DNA from: a virus
Reading direction: 5' to 3' (one strand)
DNA: 62,126 nt
Virus record (IMG/VR): IMGVR_UViG_3300045996_000468
Location: 1 to 62,126 of that record
Shown: positions 17,628-26,882 of the stretch, one piece after another
How positions within the stretch are numbered: position 1 is the first letter of the stretch
Layout of the letters: each line of letters starts with the position of its first letter
Made by a program: the position numbers and the translations under genes
The notes under the pieces: generated by a model
What the model was told of the DNA's origin: nothing
The model's input: only the letters and a program-made list of their open reading frames with translations
The model's database searches: none

Positions 17628-17855
17628 ATGGCGAAAGCCGAGACGACGCACGTCTATGTCAAGCCGCGCGACGGCGCGAGGATCATCCAACCAAATCGAA
17701 ATCATCGTGTCATGCCGGCCGAAGGTGACTTCGTCGACATGAACGATGTTTTCTATGTTCGGCTCTTGGGATGGGGCGACATTGTTCGCGCCGATCCGCC
17801 CGCCGAACCGAAGGCGGCGAAGCCGACGAAGCCGGCGACTTCAGACGACAAGTAA
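17628..17855 (+). CDS. DUF2635-type small tail protein
   Basis: 75 residues from ATG 17628 (GAGGGGG before it). The pattern VYVKPRDGARIIQP...MPAEGDFV...VFYVRLLGWGDIV matches the small DUF2635 family encoded directly upstream of Mu-like sheath genes. The role is not established. The C-terminus is a Lys/Ala/Pro tail. Confidence 0.75.
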   Translation: MAKAETTHVYVKPRDGARIIQPNRNHRVMPAEGDFVDMNDVFYVRLLGWGDIVRADPPAEPKAAKPTKPATSDDK

Positions 17856-17919
17856 AAGGGGACTGCGCGGCTTCAGTGTCGGGCCGTGATCAACGCAACA
17901 TGATGGGGGACTTTCGACG

Positions 17920-19431
17920 ATGACCGTCGCTTTCAATAACATTCCGGCGAACCTTCGCGTTCCGCTCTTCTATGCGGAAGTGAACGCAGGTCCGAACGCG
18001 TATCAAGGCCAGTCGCGCTTGCTTGTGATCGGGCAGACAACGTCCGGTGCAACGATGGCGGCGAACGCCGTGCAGCTTCTGTCCGATCAGCCGAACACGC
18101 TCGCGGGCTTGGGCTCGCAGCTTGCCGACGCGCTGGTGTATGCGCGGCAGAATAATCCGTTCGGTGAAATTTGGGCGGGCGCGCTCGCTGATCCGGCCGG
18201 CGTCGCGGCAACGCAGACGATCACGATCGGGGCCGGCATTCTCGGAAGCAGCGGCACCGTCGTCGTCTACGTCGCGGGCGAGCGCGTGGAATGCGCGGTT
18301 GCTTCGACCGATGCGAACACGACCGTTGCAACGAACCTCGCTGCCGCGATCAACGCGGGCTATACGAAGTTCGGCCGGCCGATGACGCATCCGATGCTGG
18401 CGTCGGTGGTTTCGAACGTCGTCACGCTGACTGCGCGCAACGTCGGCACGCTTGGAAACAAGATCGGCGTCGACAAGGATTTGGTTGGCGACGAAGGCAC
18501 GTTGCAGACTTACCTCACGATCGCGACCGGCGTCACCGGCACCGGCGTCCCGTCGCTGACGACGCTGCTTGCGAACTGCGGCGATATCGAATTCGACTGG
18601 ATCGCTGCACCGTATGCGGACAGCACGTCGCTGAACTCGATCAAGACGTTCCTCGATGAAATCTCGGGACGCTGGTCGCCGCTGAAGCAGCTTTATGGTC
18701 ACTACCTGACCGCGCTCTTCGATAGCTACGGCAATCTCACGACTGCCGGCGCTGCGCGCAACGATCCGAACGTGTCGATCATGGGCGTTGCGAATTCGCC
18801 TTCGCCGCCGTGGCGCTGGACCGGCGCGCTTGGCGGCGTCGTCTCGCGCTCGAAAAATCTCGGCAGCGAAGTTTCGCAGGCTGTCGAAATCAGCCGGCCG
18901 CTGCAAACGCTGCCGCTGGTCGGCATCCAGCCGCCGAAGGCCAAGACGGATTGGTTCGATATCACAACGCGCAACACGCTCTATCAGAACGGCATCGCGG
19001 GCTTCCGCGTCATGGCCGATCTGACGGTGTTGATCGATCGCGTCGTGACGACGTATCGGCTCAACTCGTTCTCGCAGCCCGATATCACGTGGCTCGACGT
19101 TGAGACGCGTGCACAGATGGTCTACTTCGTGCGCTACATGCGCCAGCGCATCACGCAGAAGTATGGCCGCCACGCGCTCGCCAACGAAAATCCGAACTCG
19201 CAACAGGGTTTGGTGACGCCGAAGATTTTGAAGGCGGAATGCGTTCACGCCTATCAAGAACTCGAAATGAACGGGCTCGTCGAAAACTCCGCGCTGTTCG
19301 CGGCGTCGCTGATCGTCGAACGTTCGAGCGATCCGAACCGGGTGAACGCTTATCTGCCGGTCGACGTTGTCAATCAGTTCCGCGTCTTTGCAGTGAACGC
19401 AACCACGTTCCTGCAATACGAAGCGGCTTGA
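17920..19431 (+). CDS. Tail sheath protein (Mu gpL-like)
   Basis: 503 residues, the normal size for Mu-type sheaths. The N-terminal NIPANLRVPLFYAEVNAGPN and the C-terminal domain (MRQRITQKYGRHALANEN) are typical. The sheath polymer contracts to drive the tube through the envelope. It has its own leader with GGGGGA before the ATG and is followed by a tetraloop hairpin, consistent with high, separately tuned expression. Confidence 0.92.
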   Translation: MTVAFNNIPANLRVPLFYAEVNAGPNAYQGQSRLLVIGQTTSGATMAANAVQLLSDQPNTLAGLGSQLADALVYARQNNPFGEIWAGALADPAGVAATQTITIGAGILGSSGTVVVYVAGERVECAVASTDANTTVATNLAAAINAGYTKFGRPMTHPMLASVVSNVVTLTARNVGTLGNKIGVDKDLVGDEGTLQTYLTIATGVTGTGVPSLTTLLANCGDIEFDWIAAPYADSTSLNSIKTFLDEISGRWSPLKQLYGHYLTALFDSYGNLTTAGAARNDPNVSIMGVANSPSPPWRWTGALGGVVSRSKNLGSEVSQAVEISRPLQTLPLVGIQPPKAKTDWFDITTRNTLYQNGIAGFRVMADLTVLIDRVVTTYRLNSFSQPDITWLDVETRAQMVYFVRYMRQRITQKYGRHALANENPNSQQGLVTPKILKAECVHAYQELEMNGLVENSALFAASLIVERSSDPNRVNAYLPVDVVNQFRVFAVNATTFLQYEAA

Positions 19432-19437
19432 TCACTG

Positions 19438-19460
19438 CGCGCGGCTTCGGCCGCGCGTTT
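19438..19460 (+). terminator. UUCG-tetraloop hairpin between sheath and tube
   Basis: An 8-bp GC-only stem (CGCGCGGC with its complement) closed by a C(UUCG)G tetraloop and followed by TTTCACCTT. The T-run is short, so it may act as a weak terminator or as a 3' RNA-stability element for the sheath mRNA. Confidence 0.55.
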
Positions 19461-19492
19461 CACCTTGGGGCAATCTTTAACGGGGGAATTAC

Positions 19493-19876
19493 ATGCACAC
19501 CGCAGGCGGTCGCGTTCAGGTCACTATCGACGGGCGCACTTACAAGGCGCGCGGAGAAATCACGCTCGATCCATCGGGCATCGAAACCGAAGGCGCGGCC
19601 AATCAGGATGGCTCGATCTATCGCACTGTGAAGGCGAAGCCGCGAACGGCAGAAATGACGTTCGATCGCTTCGTCGACGACAACGGGCGTCCGCTGCAAT
19701 GGTCCGACAACATCATGTTGCTGGAAAACGTCGCCGCAACGTTCGTCGAAACCGATACCGGCGCAACGCATCTTCTGACCGGCGGTTTTTTCACCGGCTC
19801 GCCCAAGCACAACACGGCAACCGGCGAAGTCAGCGGTCTCGGGTTCGCGGCTGAGCGTTACAACACGATCAACTGA
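19493..19876 (+). CDS. Tail tube protein (Mu gpM-like)
   Basis: 127 residues. The pattern GGRVQVTIDGRTYKARGEITL...RTAEMTFDRF and the C-terminal TGEVSGLGF fit the Mu-like tube family, which polymerises inside the sheath. It directly follows the sheath gene, as in Mu. A GGGGG ribosome-binding site precedes ATG 19493. Confidence 0.9.
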   Translation: MHTAGGRVQVTIDGRTYKARGEITLDPSGIETEGAANQDGSIYRTVKAKPRTAEMTFDRFVDDNGRPLQWSDNIMLLENVAATFVETDTGATHLLTGGFFTGSPKHNTATGEVSGLGFAAERYNTIN

Positions 19877-19878
19877 TC

Positions 19879-20271
19879 ATGGCAAAGCCGGGCAAAGGAT
19901 CGCGCGCGCTGCCTGACGCGCGCGGAGAGGCGACGGCGGCATCAACCGGCGATGCCGCCGTCGTCTCGACTAACAAGGGCTTCGAAGTTCGCGACGACGG
20001 CGCGCGCGTGCGCAAGCTGTCGAAGACGATCATGGGACACCAAGGGCCGATCAGCGAAATCGTGCTGCGGCGTCCAACCTATCGCGACTTTATGGATTTG
20101 GGCGATCCGAAGACGTTCATCGTCATCGAAGGCGGATGGGTGCCGCAACACGATCTGCAATTGATCGAGCGATATGTCGAAAGACTGAGCGGCATTCAAT
20201 CGCTGTTGCTCGTTCAGTGCGACTACACCGATGGCATCGCGTTGCGGGACGCAGTGCTGAGTTTTTTTTGA
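19879..20271 (+). CDS. Tail assembly chaperone, short form (gp41-like)
   Basis: 130 residues. It lies between the tube and tape-measure genes, the standard slot for assembly chaperones, and is predicted to coat the tape measure during tail growth. The central part (GHQGPISEIVLRRPTYRDFMDLG) resembles Mu gp41. It stops at 20271 inside a run of eight T (20262-20269) that allows a -1 shift into the extension. Confidence 0.85.
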   Translation: MAKPGKGSRALPDARGEATAASTGDAAVVSTNKGFEVRDDGARVRKLSKTIMGHQGPISEIVLRRPTYRDFMDLGDPKTFIVIEGGWVPQHDLQLIERYVERLSGIQSLLLVQCDYTDGIALRDAVLSFF

Positions 20272-20420
20272 GTAGCGAAGAGACGGAAGAGTGGCTTAAC
20301 GGCTGCGACTTTCTTCTGTTCTGGCTTGGGTGGACACCGCAAAGCGTCGAAGCGCTGACGATGCCCGACGTTGCGCACTACCTGACGCGCTACGTCGCGG
20401 CTAAGAAAAGGTGGAAGTGA
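19879..20420 (+). CDS. Tail assembly chaperone, -1 frameshift form
   Basis: The same start as the short form. A -1 slip on T-TTT-TTT (20262-20268) bypasses the stop and adds 50 residues, beginning LSSEETEEW and ending at the stop that overlaps the tape-measure ATG (TGATG, 20418-20422). The total is 180 residues. Mu gp41 and lambda G/GT use the same device, with the long form in the minority. The extension has no start of its own nearby, which supports the shift. Confidence 0.8.
20262..20269 (+). other. Slippery T8 site for -1 frameshifting
   Basis: Zero-frame codons read AGT TTT TTT TGA; after a -1 slip they read TTT TTT TTG AGT. It lies at the end of the chaperone short form, just before the stop. 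Confidence 0.8.
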
Positions 20421-22300
20421 TGGCGACGACGATCGAAGCAAGGGCCATACTTTCAGCCGCCGACAAAACCGGCGGCGTTTTCGCAAACATCGCGCGCAAG
20501 GTCATGGGCATGAACGCCGCAGCCGCGCGCGCAAATCAAACCATGGTCGCGGGCGGCCGCGCGTCCGCGATCGCTGCCGGCGCGTCGCGCAGCGCAGCGA
20601 TGGCGAACGGCGCGGTTCTCGCCGCTGCCGGTCGCGTGCTTGCGCCGGCCGGTGCTGCGATGGCGGGCGGCAAGGCGCTCAAGAATTTTGCCGACGCCGA
20701 TCTTCGCGTGACGCGCATCGGCATCACGGCTGACGCTTCGGCGGAGCAAATCGCCAAGCTTCAGACGGGCCTTCGCATGTTGGGACGCGAAAGCGCACAC
20801 AGCTTCGGTGAAGTCGCGGGCGGCCTCGAAAGCCTTGTCGCGGGCGGCATGGATTTGAAAGACGCAATGAAGGCAATGCCCGCCATCACGAAGACGGCGC
20901 AGGCGGCCGGCGCTGAAGTGCACGACATTGCGTCGACGACGCTTGCGCTCAATCAGAACTTAGGCATCGCCACCGACAAGATGCAAAACGCTTTCGACAT
21001 TCTCGTCAAAGGCGGCAAGGAAGGAAAGTTCGAACTGAAAGACATGGCCGCGCACATGGCATCGATGGCACCGGCCGCCGTCGCCATCGGCATGAAAGGC
21101 GAGGAAGGATTGATGCGCCTTGTCGCCGCGCTGCAAACCGTGCGGCAGGGCAGCGGCAGCACTGAGGAAGCCGCGTCATCGATGCAAAACATCTTCGCCA
21201 AGATGGAAAGCGAAGAGACGACGAAAAAATTCAAAAAGTTCGGCATCGATCTGCGGAAGGAAATGGAGCAAGCCCGCAAAGAGGGGAAAGACTTGCTGCA
21301 AGTGTTCGTCGATCTATCGAACAAGGCGGTGAAAGGCGATCTGTCGAAGGTGCCGCAACTGTTCACCGACATGCAGCTTGCACGCGGCATGCGCGCGCTC
21401 ATGTCGTTCGGGGATTTGAACAAGCGGATTTTGGGAGAGTTGCGCAACAGCGCGGGATCGACCTCGAAGGATTTGAACAAGGTCTTGCAGACGCCGGCCA
21501 TGTCGATCAAGAAACTACAAACGGCATGGGACGATCTGACCGCATCGCTAGGTCACTTCATCGAAAAGCAGGGCAATGCCTCGAAGCTTTTGAAGACGGT
21601 TTCCGATCAAGTGCGCGGCCTCGCGGACGAAGGCTTGTCCGGATTGAACAAGCGTGTCGAAGAGCGCAACGCGCAAGTGCTGCGGGACATGCAGCTTGCC
21701 GGCATCAACAATCAACTGGCGTCGCTTTCCAAGCAGTCGCCCGCCGATCGCGAAGCGGCAATCGCGAAGTGGCGCATGGCGCATCCGGGGAAAGAACTGC
21801 CGCCGGGGCTTCGCGACAGCGGCGGCGCGCTGCGCATGCGCAAGTTCGATCTTGAGCAAGAAAGTCATTGGGCATCGTTTCGCGACATGCCGTCGCTCGA
21901 TGACGATATCGCGGCGCTTCGCGCTGAACGCAAAGCCGCTGAAGACGCGGTCAACAGCCTGCGCGACTACATCAACACGCATCATCCGCAGACGATGAAG
22001 ACGCGCAGCCCGTCCGGAAAGCTTCTGCCGACGCGCGATCCGCGCCGATCGTCGCTTGAAGACGCGGCGGCCGCGTCGCCCGTGCAATCGCTTGAAGTCA
22101 AGACGGAAGTGCATGGCGAAGTGAAGGGCGAAACGGCCGTCACCGTGAAGGTCGAAGCGACAAACGAATTCATGCGCGTTGTCAACGAAGCGAAGGCCGT
22201 CGCGGCGATGGCGGGGCAAATTCGCGGCAACGGCTCGGGCTCGACCGGGCGATCGTCGCCTGATGCCGCGCCGTCGCTTGGCAGCATGGGAGCGCCGTAA
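20420..22300 (+). CDS. Tape measure protein
   Basis: 626 residues from ATG 20420 (GTG 20411 is possible). Residues 75-350 carry the phage tail tape-measure core (ESAHSFGEVAGGLESLVAGG, TVRQGSGSTEEAASSMQNIF). The rest is helical with a Ser/Gly end. It sets tail length; 626 residues predicts a fairly short contractile tail, if the usual proportionality holds. Confidence 0.9.
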   Translation: MATTIEARAILSAADKTGGVFANIARKVMGMNAAAARANQTMVAGGRASAIAAGASRSAAMANGAVLAAAGRVLAPAGAAMAGGKALKNFADADLRVTRIGITADASAEQIAKLQTGLRMLGRESAHSFGEVAGGLESLVAGGMDLKDAMKAMPAITKTAQAAGAEVHDIASTTLALNQNLGIATDKMQNAFDILVKGGKEGKFELKDMAAHMASMAPAAVAIGMKGEEGLMRLVAALQTVRQGSGSTEEAASSMQNIFAKMESEETTKKFKKFGIDLRKEMEQARKEGKDLLQVFVDLSNKAVKGDLSKVPQLFTDMQLARGMRALMSFGDLNKRILGELRNSAGSTSKDLNKVLQTPAMSIKKLQTAWDDLTASLGHFIEKQGNASKLLKTVSDQVRGLADEGLSGLNKRVEERNAQVLRDMQLAGINNQLASLSKQSPADREAAIAKWRMAHPGKELPPGLRDSGGALRMRKFDLEQESHWASFRDMPSLDDDIAALRAERKAAEDAVNSLRDYINTHHPQTMKTRSPSGKLLPTRDPRRSSLEDAAAASPVQSLEVKTEVHGEVKGETAVTVKVEATNEFMRVVNEAKAVAAMAGQIRGNGSGSTGRSSPDAAPSLGSMGAP

Positions 22301-22302
22301 GC

Positions 22303-23520
22303 ATGGCAACCGCGCGCGACTGGACGAAGACACTTTTCGCGGCGTCTTACAAAGGCGTCGCGTTTCGCGTTGAGCGCGACACCGAAGGCGGATCACGCCG
22401 CATCGTTGAACATGAATTTCCGAACCGCGACGTTCCGTTTCTCGAAGACTTGGGCGAAGGCGTTCGTCACTATGAAGTGACGGCATACGTTGCTTCGAAT
22501 GAGGCGGACAGCGAGGCGGCCGCCGTCATGTCGATCTGCGCACAGCGCGGGCCGGGCGTGCTTGTGCTGCCGATGAATGGTCCCGTCGTCGTGCGCTGTC
22601 TGGACTTCCGGCGCAACTTCGACAAAGACAAAATGGGCTATAGCGCGATCGAACTGAAGTTCACGCGCGAAGGATTTAGCGGCGCGCTCGCGACCGTCTC
22701 GTCGCTGGCGAACCTGATCTATGTGCAGACGGAAGCCGCCGTCGACGCAATCGCGGCGATCTTCGTGCGCAATACGGAAGTTCGCAACGTTCCCGACTAT
22801 GTCGCGCAGGCTGTCACCGATGGCGCGCAGACGGCGCTTTCGACGTTCGAAGCGGTGCGCACGTCGCGCGCGATCGACGTGACCGTGAGCGCGACGCAAC
22901 GCGATGTGATCGCGGCGACATTCGACGACGTGCCGGCGATCGTCGCCAGCGAAGACACCGAACAGCTTGCAGAACTTGCGTCGACAATCGTCACGATCGC
23001 AACCGATCTGGCGGCGGGCATGGAAGCGAGCGTTGCCGTTGCCGCGTTCGAAGAAATCATCACGTCGGTTGCTGCGAGCGTTGATGCTACAGTCGGCTCG
23101 CAGTGGCAAACGTCAGTCGCGCGCAATCGCAATGCGTCGAACACGCTTCTGCGGCTGGCGGCGTTCGCGGCTTACTGCGAAGCGATCGAGCGGCTTTCGA
23201 TCTTCGATCGGCAGACGGGCATCACGTTGCGGGCGAACGTTGCCGAATACTTCGACGAACAGCTTCAGGCGATGCCGGCCGACGATTATGAAATTTATGT
23301 GCCGGTCACGCGCATGCGCGACGCCGTGATCGATTATCTTTCGCGCGCGATCACGACGCTTGTGCCATCGGTGCAAGTCGAAGCCAGCGCTTCAATGCCG
23401 TCGCTCTATTGGGCATGGCGTCTGTACGCCGATCCGAACCGCACCGACGAACTTGTGTCGCGCAATCGCGTCGTGCATCCGTCTTTCATGCCCACGTCAT
23501 TCGACGCGCTCGCGGAGTGA
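22303..23520 (+). CDS. DNA circularisation protein / gpN-like baseplate protein
   Basis: 405 residues. The N-terminal 120 residues (DWTKTLFAASYKGVAFRVE, then EHEFPNRDVPFLEDLG) match the Mu gpN family, annotated as DNA circularisation protein but structurally part of the baseplate-tail junction. It lies between tape measure and gpP, as in Mu. Confidence 0.9.
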   Translation: MATARDWTKTLFAASYKGVAFRVERDTEGGSRRIVEHEFPNRDVPFLEDLGEGVRHYEVTAYVASNEADSEAAAVMSICAQRGPGVLVLPMNGPVVVRCLDFRRNFDKDKMGYSAIELKFTREGFSGALATVSSLANLIYVQTEAAVDAIAAIFVRNTEVRNVPDYVAQAVTDGAQTALSTFEAVRTSRAIDVTVSATQRDVIAATFDDVPAIVASEDTEQLAELASTIVTIATDLAAGMEASVAVAAFEEIITSVAASVDATVGSQWQTSVARNRNASNTLLRLAAFAAYCEAIERLSIFDRQTGITLRANVAEYFDEQLQAMPADDYEIYVPVTRMRDAVIDYLSRAITTLVPSVQVEASASMPSLYWAWRLYADPNRTDELVSRNRVVHPSFMPTSFDALAE

Positions 23521-23523
23521 TGC

Positions 23524-24582
23524 ATGGGTCCGGAAATCGTCACGGTCAGCGTCGGCGGGGTCAACTACACGGCCTTTAAGCACATGACGGTGAATGCCGC
23601 ATTCAACGAAGCGGCGCGCGACTTCTATCTCGAAATTGCGTGCGAACTTGGAGCGTCGGCAACGAACCGCATCTTTCGCACGGGCGCGAAGGTCACGATC
23701 AGTTCGAACGGCAGCCTGTTGCTGACCGGCTTCGTCGATCGCAAGCAGCCTGAGATTGACGACAAGATGGCGCTGATCAAAGTGTCTGGCCGATCGAACT
23801 CGGCCGATCTTGTCGACAGCACGGCGAAGCATCAAACCGGCCGGTTCAAAAACAAGACGCCGCTGGAAATCGGCAACGAAGTCTCGACCGGCATCGGCGC
23901 GAAGTTCACGACTGACACGCAGCTTGAGAAGATCGAGCAATACCAATTGCAGCCGGGCGAGAGTTGTTTTCGCTGCGTTGAAAAGATGGCGCGCCTTCAG
24001 GGCAAGACGATCACCGGCACGGCAGACGGCAACGCGAAGATCACCAAGGCGAGCGGTCAGCGTCACGCCGGCATGCTGCTCGAAGGCGGCAACATTCTCA
24101 AAGGTCAAAGCGATCACAACGACAGCAACCGTCATAGTGAAATCACGGTCAAAGGTCAGCGGCCTTATGGGCACGGCACCGATAATCTGGAAATCAACGC
24201 GAAGGCGCGCGACAGCAGCATCAGCCGTCATCGCCCGTTCGAAATCATTCTCGACAGCGACACGACGAAGGAAGTCGCAAAGAAGCGCGCCAAGACGCGG
24301 CGCGATCGCGCGGCCGGCCACGCGCTGAAGGCGACGATCGTCGTGCAGGGCTTTCGTGATGATGGCGGCGCGGTGTGGGAGCCCGGCCACTTGATTTACA
24401 CCGAAAGCGCGACGCTCGATATCTCGCAAGACATGCTGATCGAAAAGGCGTCGTTCAAGCAGGACGACAAGGGAAGCGTGACGACGCTCAATCTGACCGA
24501 TCCGCGCGCCTATGACGGCAAGGCGGGCAAGGGCAACAAATCGGGCAGCGAGTGGAACGTCGACACAAGCGAGGCGGAATAG
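23524..24582 (+). CDS. Baseplate hub protein (Mu gpP-like)
   Basis: 352 residues. Its size, its position between gpN and gp45, and motifs such as FVDRKQPEID, YQLQPGESCF and GHALKATIVVQG fit the gpP/gp27-type hub, which forms the ring that holds the spike. It abuts the gp45 gene. Confidence 0.9.
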   Translation: MGPEIVTVSVGGVNYTAFKHMTVNAAFNEAARDFYLEIACELGASATNRIFRTGAKVTISSNGSLLLTGFVDRKQPEIDDKMALIKVSGRSNSADLVDSTAKHQTGRFKNKTPLEIGNEVSTGIGAKFTTDTQLEKIEQYQLQPGESCFRCVEKMARLQGKTITGTADGNAKITKASGQRHAGMLLEGGNILKGQSDHNDSNRHSEITVKGQRPYGHGTDNLEINAKARDSSISRHRPFEIILDSDTTKEVAKKRAKTRRDRAAGHALKATIVVQGFRDDGGAVWEPGHLIYTESATLDISQDMLIEKASFKQDDKGSVTTLNLTDPRAYDGKAGKGNKSGSEWNVDTSEAE

Positions 24583-25128
24583 ATGCAATGGGAACATGAC
24601 GACGCGGTGCGCGCTGTTCTCCGTCGCTTCCGCGTTCTGGAAACCGACGACAGCGGCACGCAGCAAAAGACGAAACTCGCCGGCTTGAAGAATGAGCGGC
24701 CGGAAGAAATCGTCCGCATCCAAGGTCACGGCATCACATCGCACGCGCCGAAGGAAAGCGAAGGCGTCGGCATTCCGTTGGGCGGCCGCGCCGATCGGCT
24801 CATGATCTTGGGGCTGGAACATAAGGACAAGCGGCCGAAAAATCTGCCGGAAGGTGGCGTCGCGCTCTATGACGCGGACGGCAAGGTTTTGAAGATCGTC
24901 AAAGACAACACGACATGGAACGCCGGGGACAAGCCTTGGGAGTTGACCAATGCAACCACGGTAAAAATCAACGCCGCGAACGATTTGGCTATCGGTGTCA
25001 ACGGTCGCTGGATTAGAGTGCGGCCGGGGCGTGTTGATTTGGGCATCACTTCACCGACAGGCACGGCACCGCATGGTGTCGAAACGGCGGGCGGGACTTC
25101 GGCAATCGTCTTTGCGGTTGTCAGCTAA
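24583..25128 (+). CDS. Baseplate spike protein (Mu gp45-like)
   Basis: 181 residues, the size of Mu gp45, the trimeric membrane-piercing spike. An N-terminal OB-like part (residues 1-110, IVRIQGHGITSHAPKESEGV) is followed by a beta-helical end (NDLAIGVNGRWIRVRPGRVDLG). It is placed after the hub gene, as in Mu. Confidence 0.9.
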   Translation: MQWEHDDAVRAVLRRFRVLETDDSGTQQKTKLAGLKNERPEEIVRIQGHGITSHAPKESEGVGIPLGGRADRLMILGLEHKDKRPKNLPEGGVALYDADGKVLKIVKDNTTWNAGDKPWELTNATTVKINAANDLAIGVNGRWIRVRPGRVDLGITSPTGTAPHGVETAGGTSAIVFAVVS

Positions 25129-25152
25129 AGCGGCACAGGGGCGGGGGCTTAC

Positions 25153-25731
25153 GTGCTACGGGTTCGAATAAATGAGGGCGCAAGCCCGCAACCAAATCTG
25201 TTGTGGGACAGCATTTGGAAACCATGGGACGGCGTCGCTGATTGGGCGATCGCTGATGCCGACGAACCGCAAAATCGCGGCGGCCTTCGCGCGAAGGCTG
25301 CGCTTCATACCGCAATCATCATTTGCCTGTTCACTGATCGGCGCATGCCGAAGACGCATCCGCTTTACAAGTTCGTCGACGACGGCGATCAACGCGGCTG
25401 GTGGGGCGACGGCGAAGACGTGCGCGACGATCTGCACGAAACCGAACTCGGCTCGTATCTGTGGGTTCTGGAACGCGCGACGCTCACGGAAGAGGTTCGT
25501 CGCTATGTCGAAATCTTCGCGATCGAGGCGCTGTCAACGCTGATCAGTCAAGGCGTCTGCGCGCGGATCGAGGCGCAAGCCGTGGCGCAATTCGCAATCA
25601 ACCGCTGTGATCTGAGCGTTCAGCTTTACGCGCGCGACGGCACGCTCGCTGTCGACGTGCGCTTCGATGATCTGTGGAAACAATCGCTAACGTCGCCCAA
25701 GCCCGAACGCTTCCCGACGACGCCGCCATAA
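25153..25731 (+). CDS. Baseplate wedge protein (Mu gp46-like)
   Basis: 192 residues. A GTG start at 25153 follows GGGGCGGGGG. The pattern VADWAIADADEPQNRGGLRAKAALHTAIIICLFTDRR (begins VADWAIADADEP) is typical of Mu gp46. It works with gp47 to form the baseplate wedge. Confidence 0.88.
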   Translation: MLRVRINEGASPQPNLLWDSIWKPWDGVADWAIADADEPQNRGGLRAKAALHTAIIICLFTDRRMPKTHPLYKFVDDGDQRGWWGDGEDVRDDLHETELGSYLWVLERATLTEEVRRYVEIFAIEALSTLISQGVCARIEAQAVAQFAINRCDLSVQLYARDGTLAVDVRFDDLWKQSLTSPKPERFPTTPP

Positions 25732-25743
25732 GGACCGCACGCG

Positions 25744-26871
25744 ATGTATGTACTACCGGACCTCAAAGAACTTTTACAGCGCACGCGGGTCGCGTTCCGA
25801 ACGCATCTTGCCGGCAGCGATGCTTGGCTGTGGCCGAACAATATCTTTGTCTCGGCAAAGGTCATCGCCGGCAAGACGTTCGAACTGTTCGGCTTCGCAG
25901 CCTACATTCAAAAGCAAATCTTCGTTCACACGTCGCCCGATATCGAAAGCCTGACGCTGCACGGCAACGAATTCGGCATCACGCGCAAGCCTGCCGCGCC
26001 GGCTGAAGGCGATATCATCTTCACGTCGACGGAAGACTTGATCGTTGCCGATGCTGCGGTTCTGCGGCGGACGGACGGCGTTGAATATCGCGTCGTTTCG
26101 GGTGGCACGCGATCGGGCGCGGGCACGTTGACCGTGAGCGCGATCTGCACGACGGACGGCATCACCGGCAATCTCGAAGCGGGAGCTTCGCTCGAAATCA
26201 TTTCCGGTGTGACCGGCGATGCAACGGCCGTTGTCGCGACGGGCGGCTTCGTGCTTGGCGTCGACGTGGAAGACATGGAAAGTTTTCGGCAGCGAATTCT
26301 TTTCCGCAAGCGCAATCCGCCGCACGGTGGCGCGCCGGCCGACTATGTCATGTGGGCCGGGCAAGTTGCCGGCGTGTCGTTTCGTGAAGATGGCGAACCG
26401 ACCGTTTTCGTTGAGCGCTTATGGGATGGTCCCGGCAGCGTTCGCGTGTTCCCGCTGATGTACGATCTTTACAGCGACGGCATTCCGTTGGCGGCCGACG
26501 TTGAGCGCGTCGAAGATTATCTTGCGACCGTGCAGCCGGCGGGCGCTGCGGTCACGGTTGCCGCGCCGGTTGCCGTGCCTGTTGCGATCGTCATCAACGG
26601 CATGGAGCCCGATACGCCAGCGGTGCGCGAGCAAGTGGAATTGGAATTGCGCGACGCGTTCAAGCGGCTGTCGCGCGTCGCCGGCAGCGACGCCAACTTC
26701 GGATCAATGCCCTATCTCGCATACCCGACGACGTTCTCGACCTCATGGATTTGGCAGGCGGTTGCCAACGCGAGCGGTGAAGAGCGTCACACGATATCTG
26801 CGCCGGCCGCCGACATTGCGCTCACGGCCGGGCAGATCGCGACGTTCGGCACGCTGACGTTCAACCCGTAA
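25744..26871 (+). CDS. Baseplate J-like wedge protein (Mu gp47-like)
   Basis: 375 residues. The segment MESFRQRILFRKRNPPHGG (around 178-196) and YVMWAGQVAGVSFRE are hallmarks of the baseplate J / gp47 family. It forms the ring around the hub that triggers sheath contraction. Confidence 0.92.
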   Translation: MYVLPDLKELLQRTRVAFRTHLAGSDAWLWPNNIFVSAKVIAGKTFELFGFAAYIQKQIFVHTSPDIESLTLHGNEFGITRKPAAPAEGDIIFTSTEDLIVADAAVLRRTDGVEYRVVSGGTRSGAGTLTVSAICTTDGITGNLEAGASLEIISGVTGDATAVVATGGFVLGVDVEDMESFRQRILFRKRNPPHGGAPADYVMWAGQVAGVSFREDGEPTVFVERLWDGPGSVRVFPLMYDLYSDGIPLAADVERVEDYLATVQPAGAAVTVAAPVAVPVAIVINGMEPDTPAVREQVELELRDAFKRLSRVAGSDANFGSMPYLAYPTTFSTSWIWQAVANASGEERHTISAPAADIALTAGQIATFGTLTFNP

Positions 26872-26882
26872 GAGGCGAAGGA

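Noticed and set aside
17890-19416. A 508-residue open frame antisense to the tail sheath gene
   Set aside because: The + strand gene is clearly the sheath; the antisense frame is Arg/Asp-rich with no family pattern.
23497-24822. A 441-residue open frame antisense to gpP and gp45
   Set aside because: It spans two well-identified genes on the other strand and lacks a protein-like pattern.
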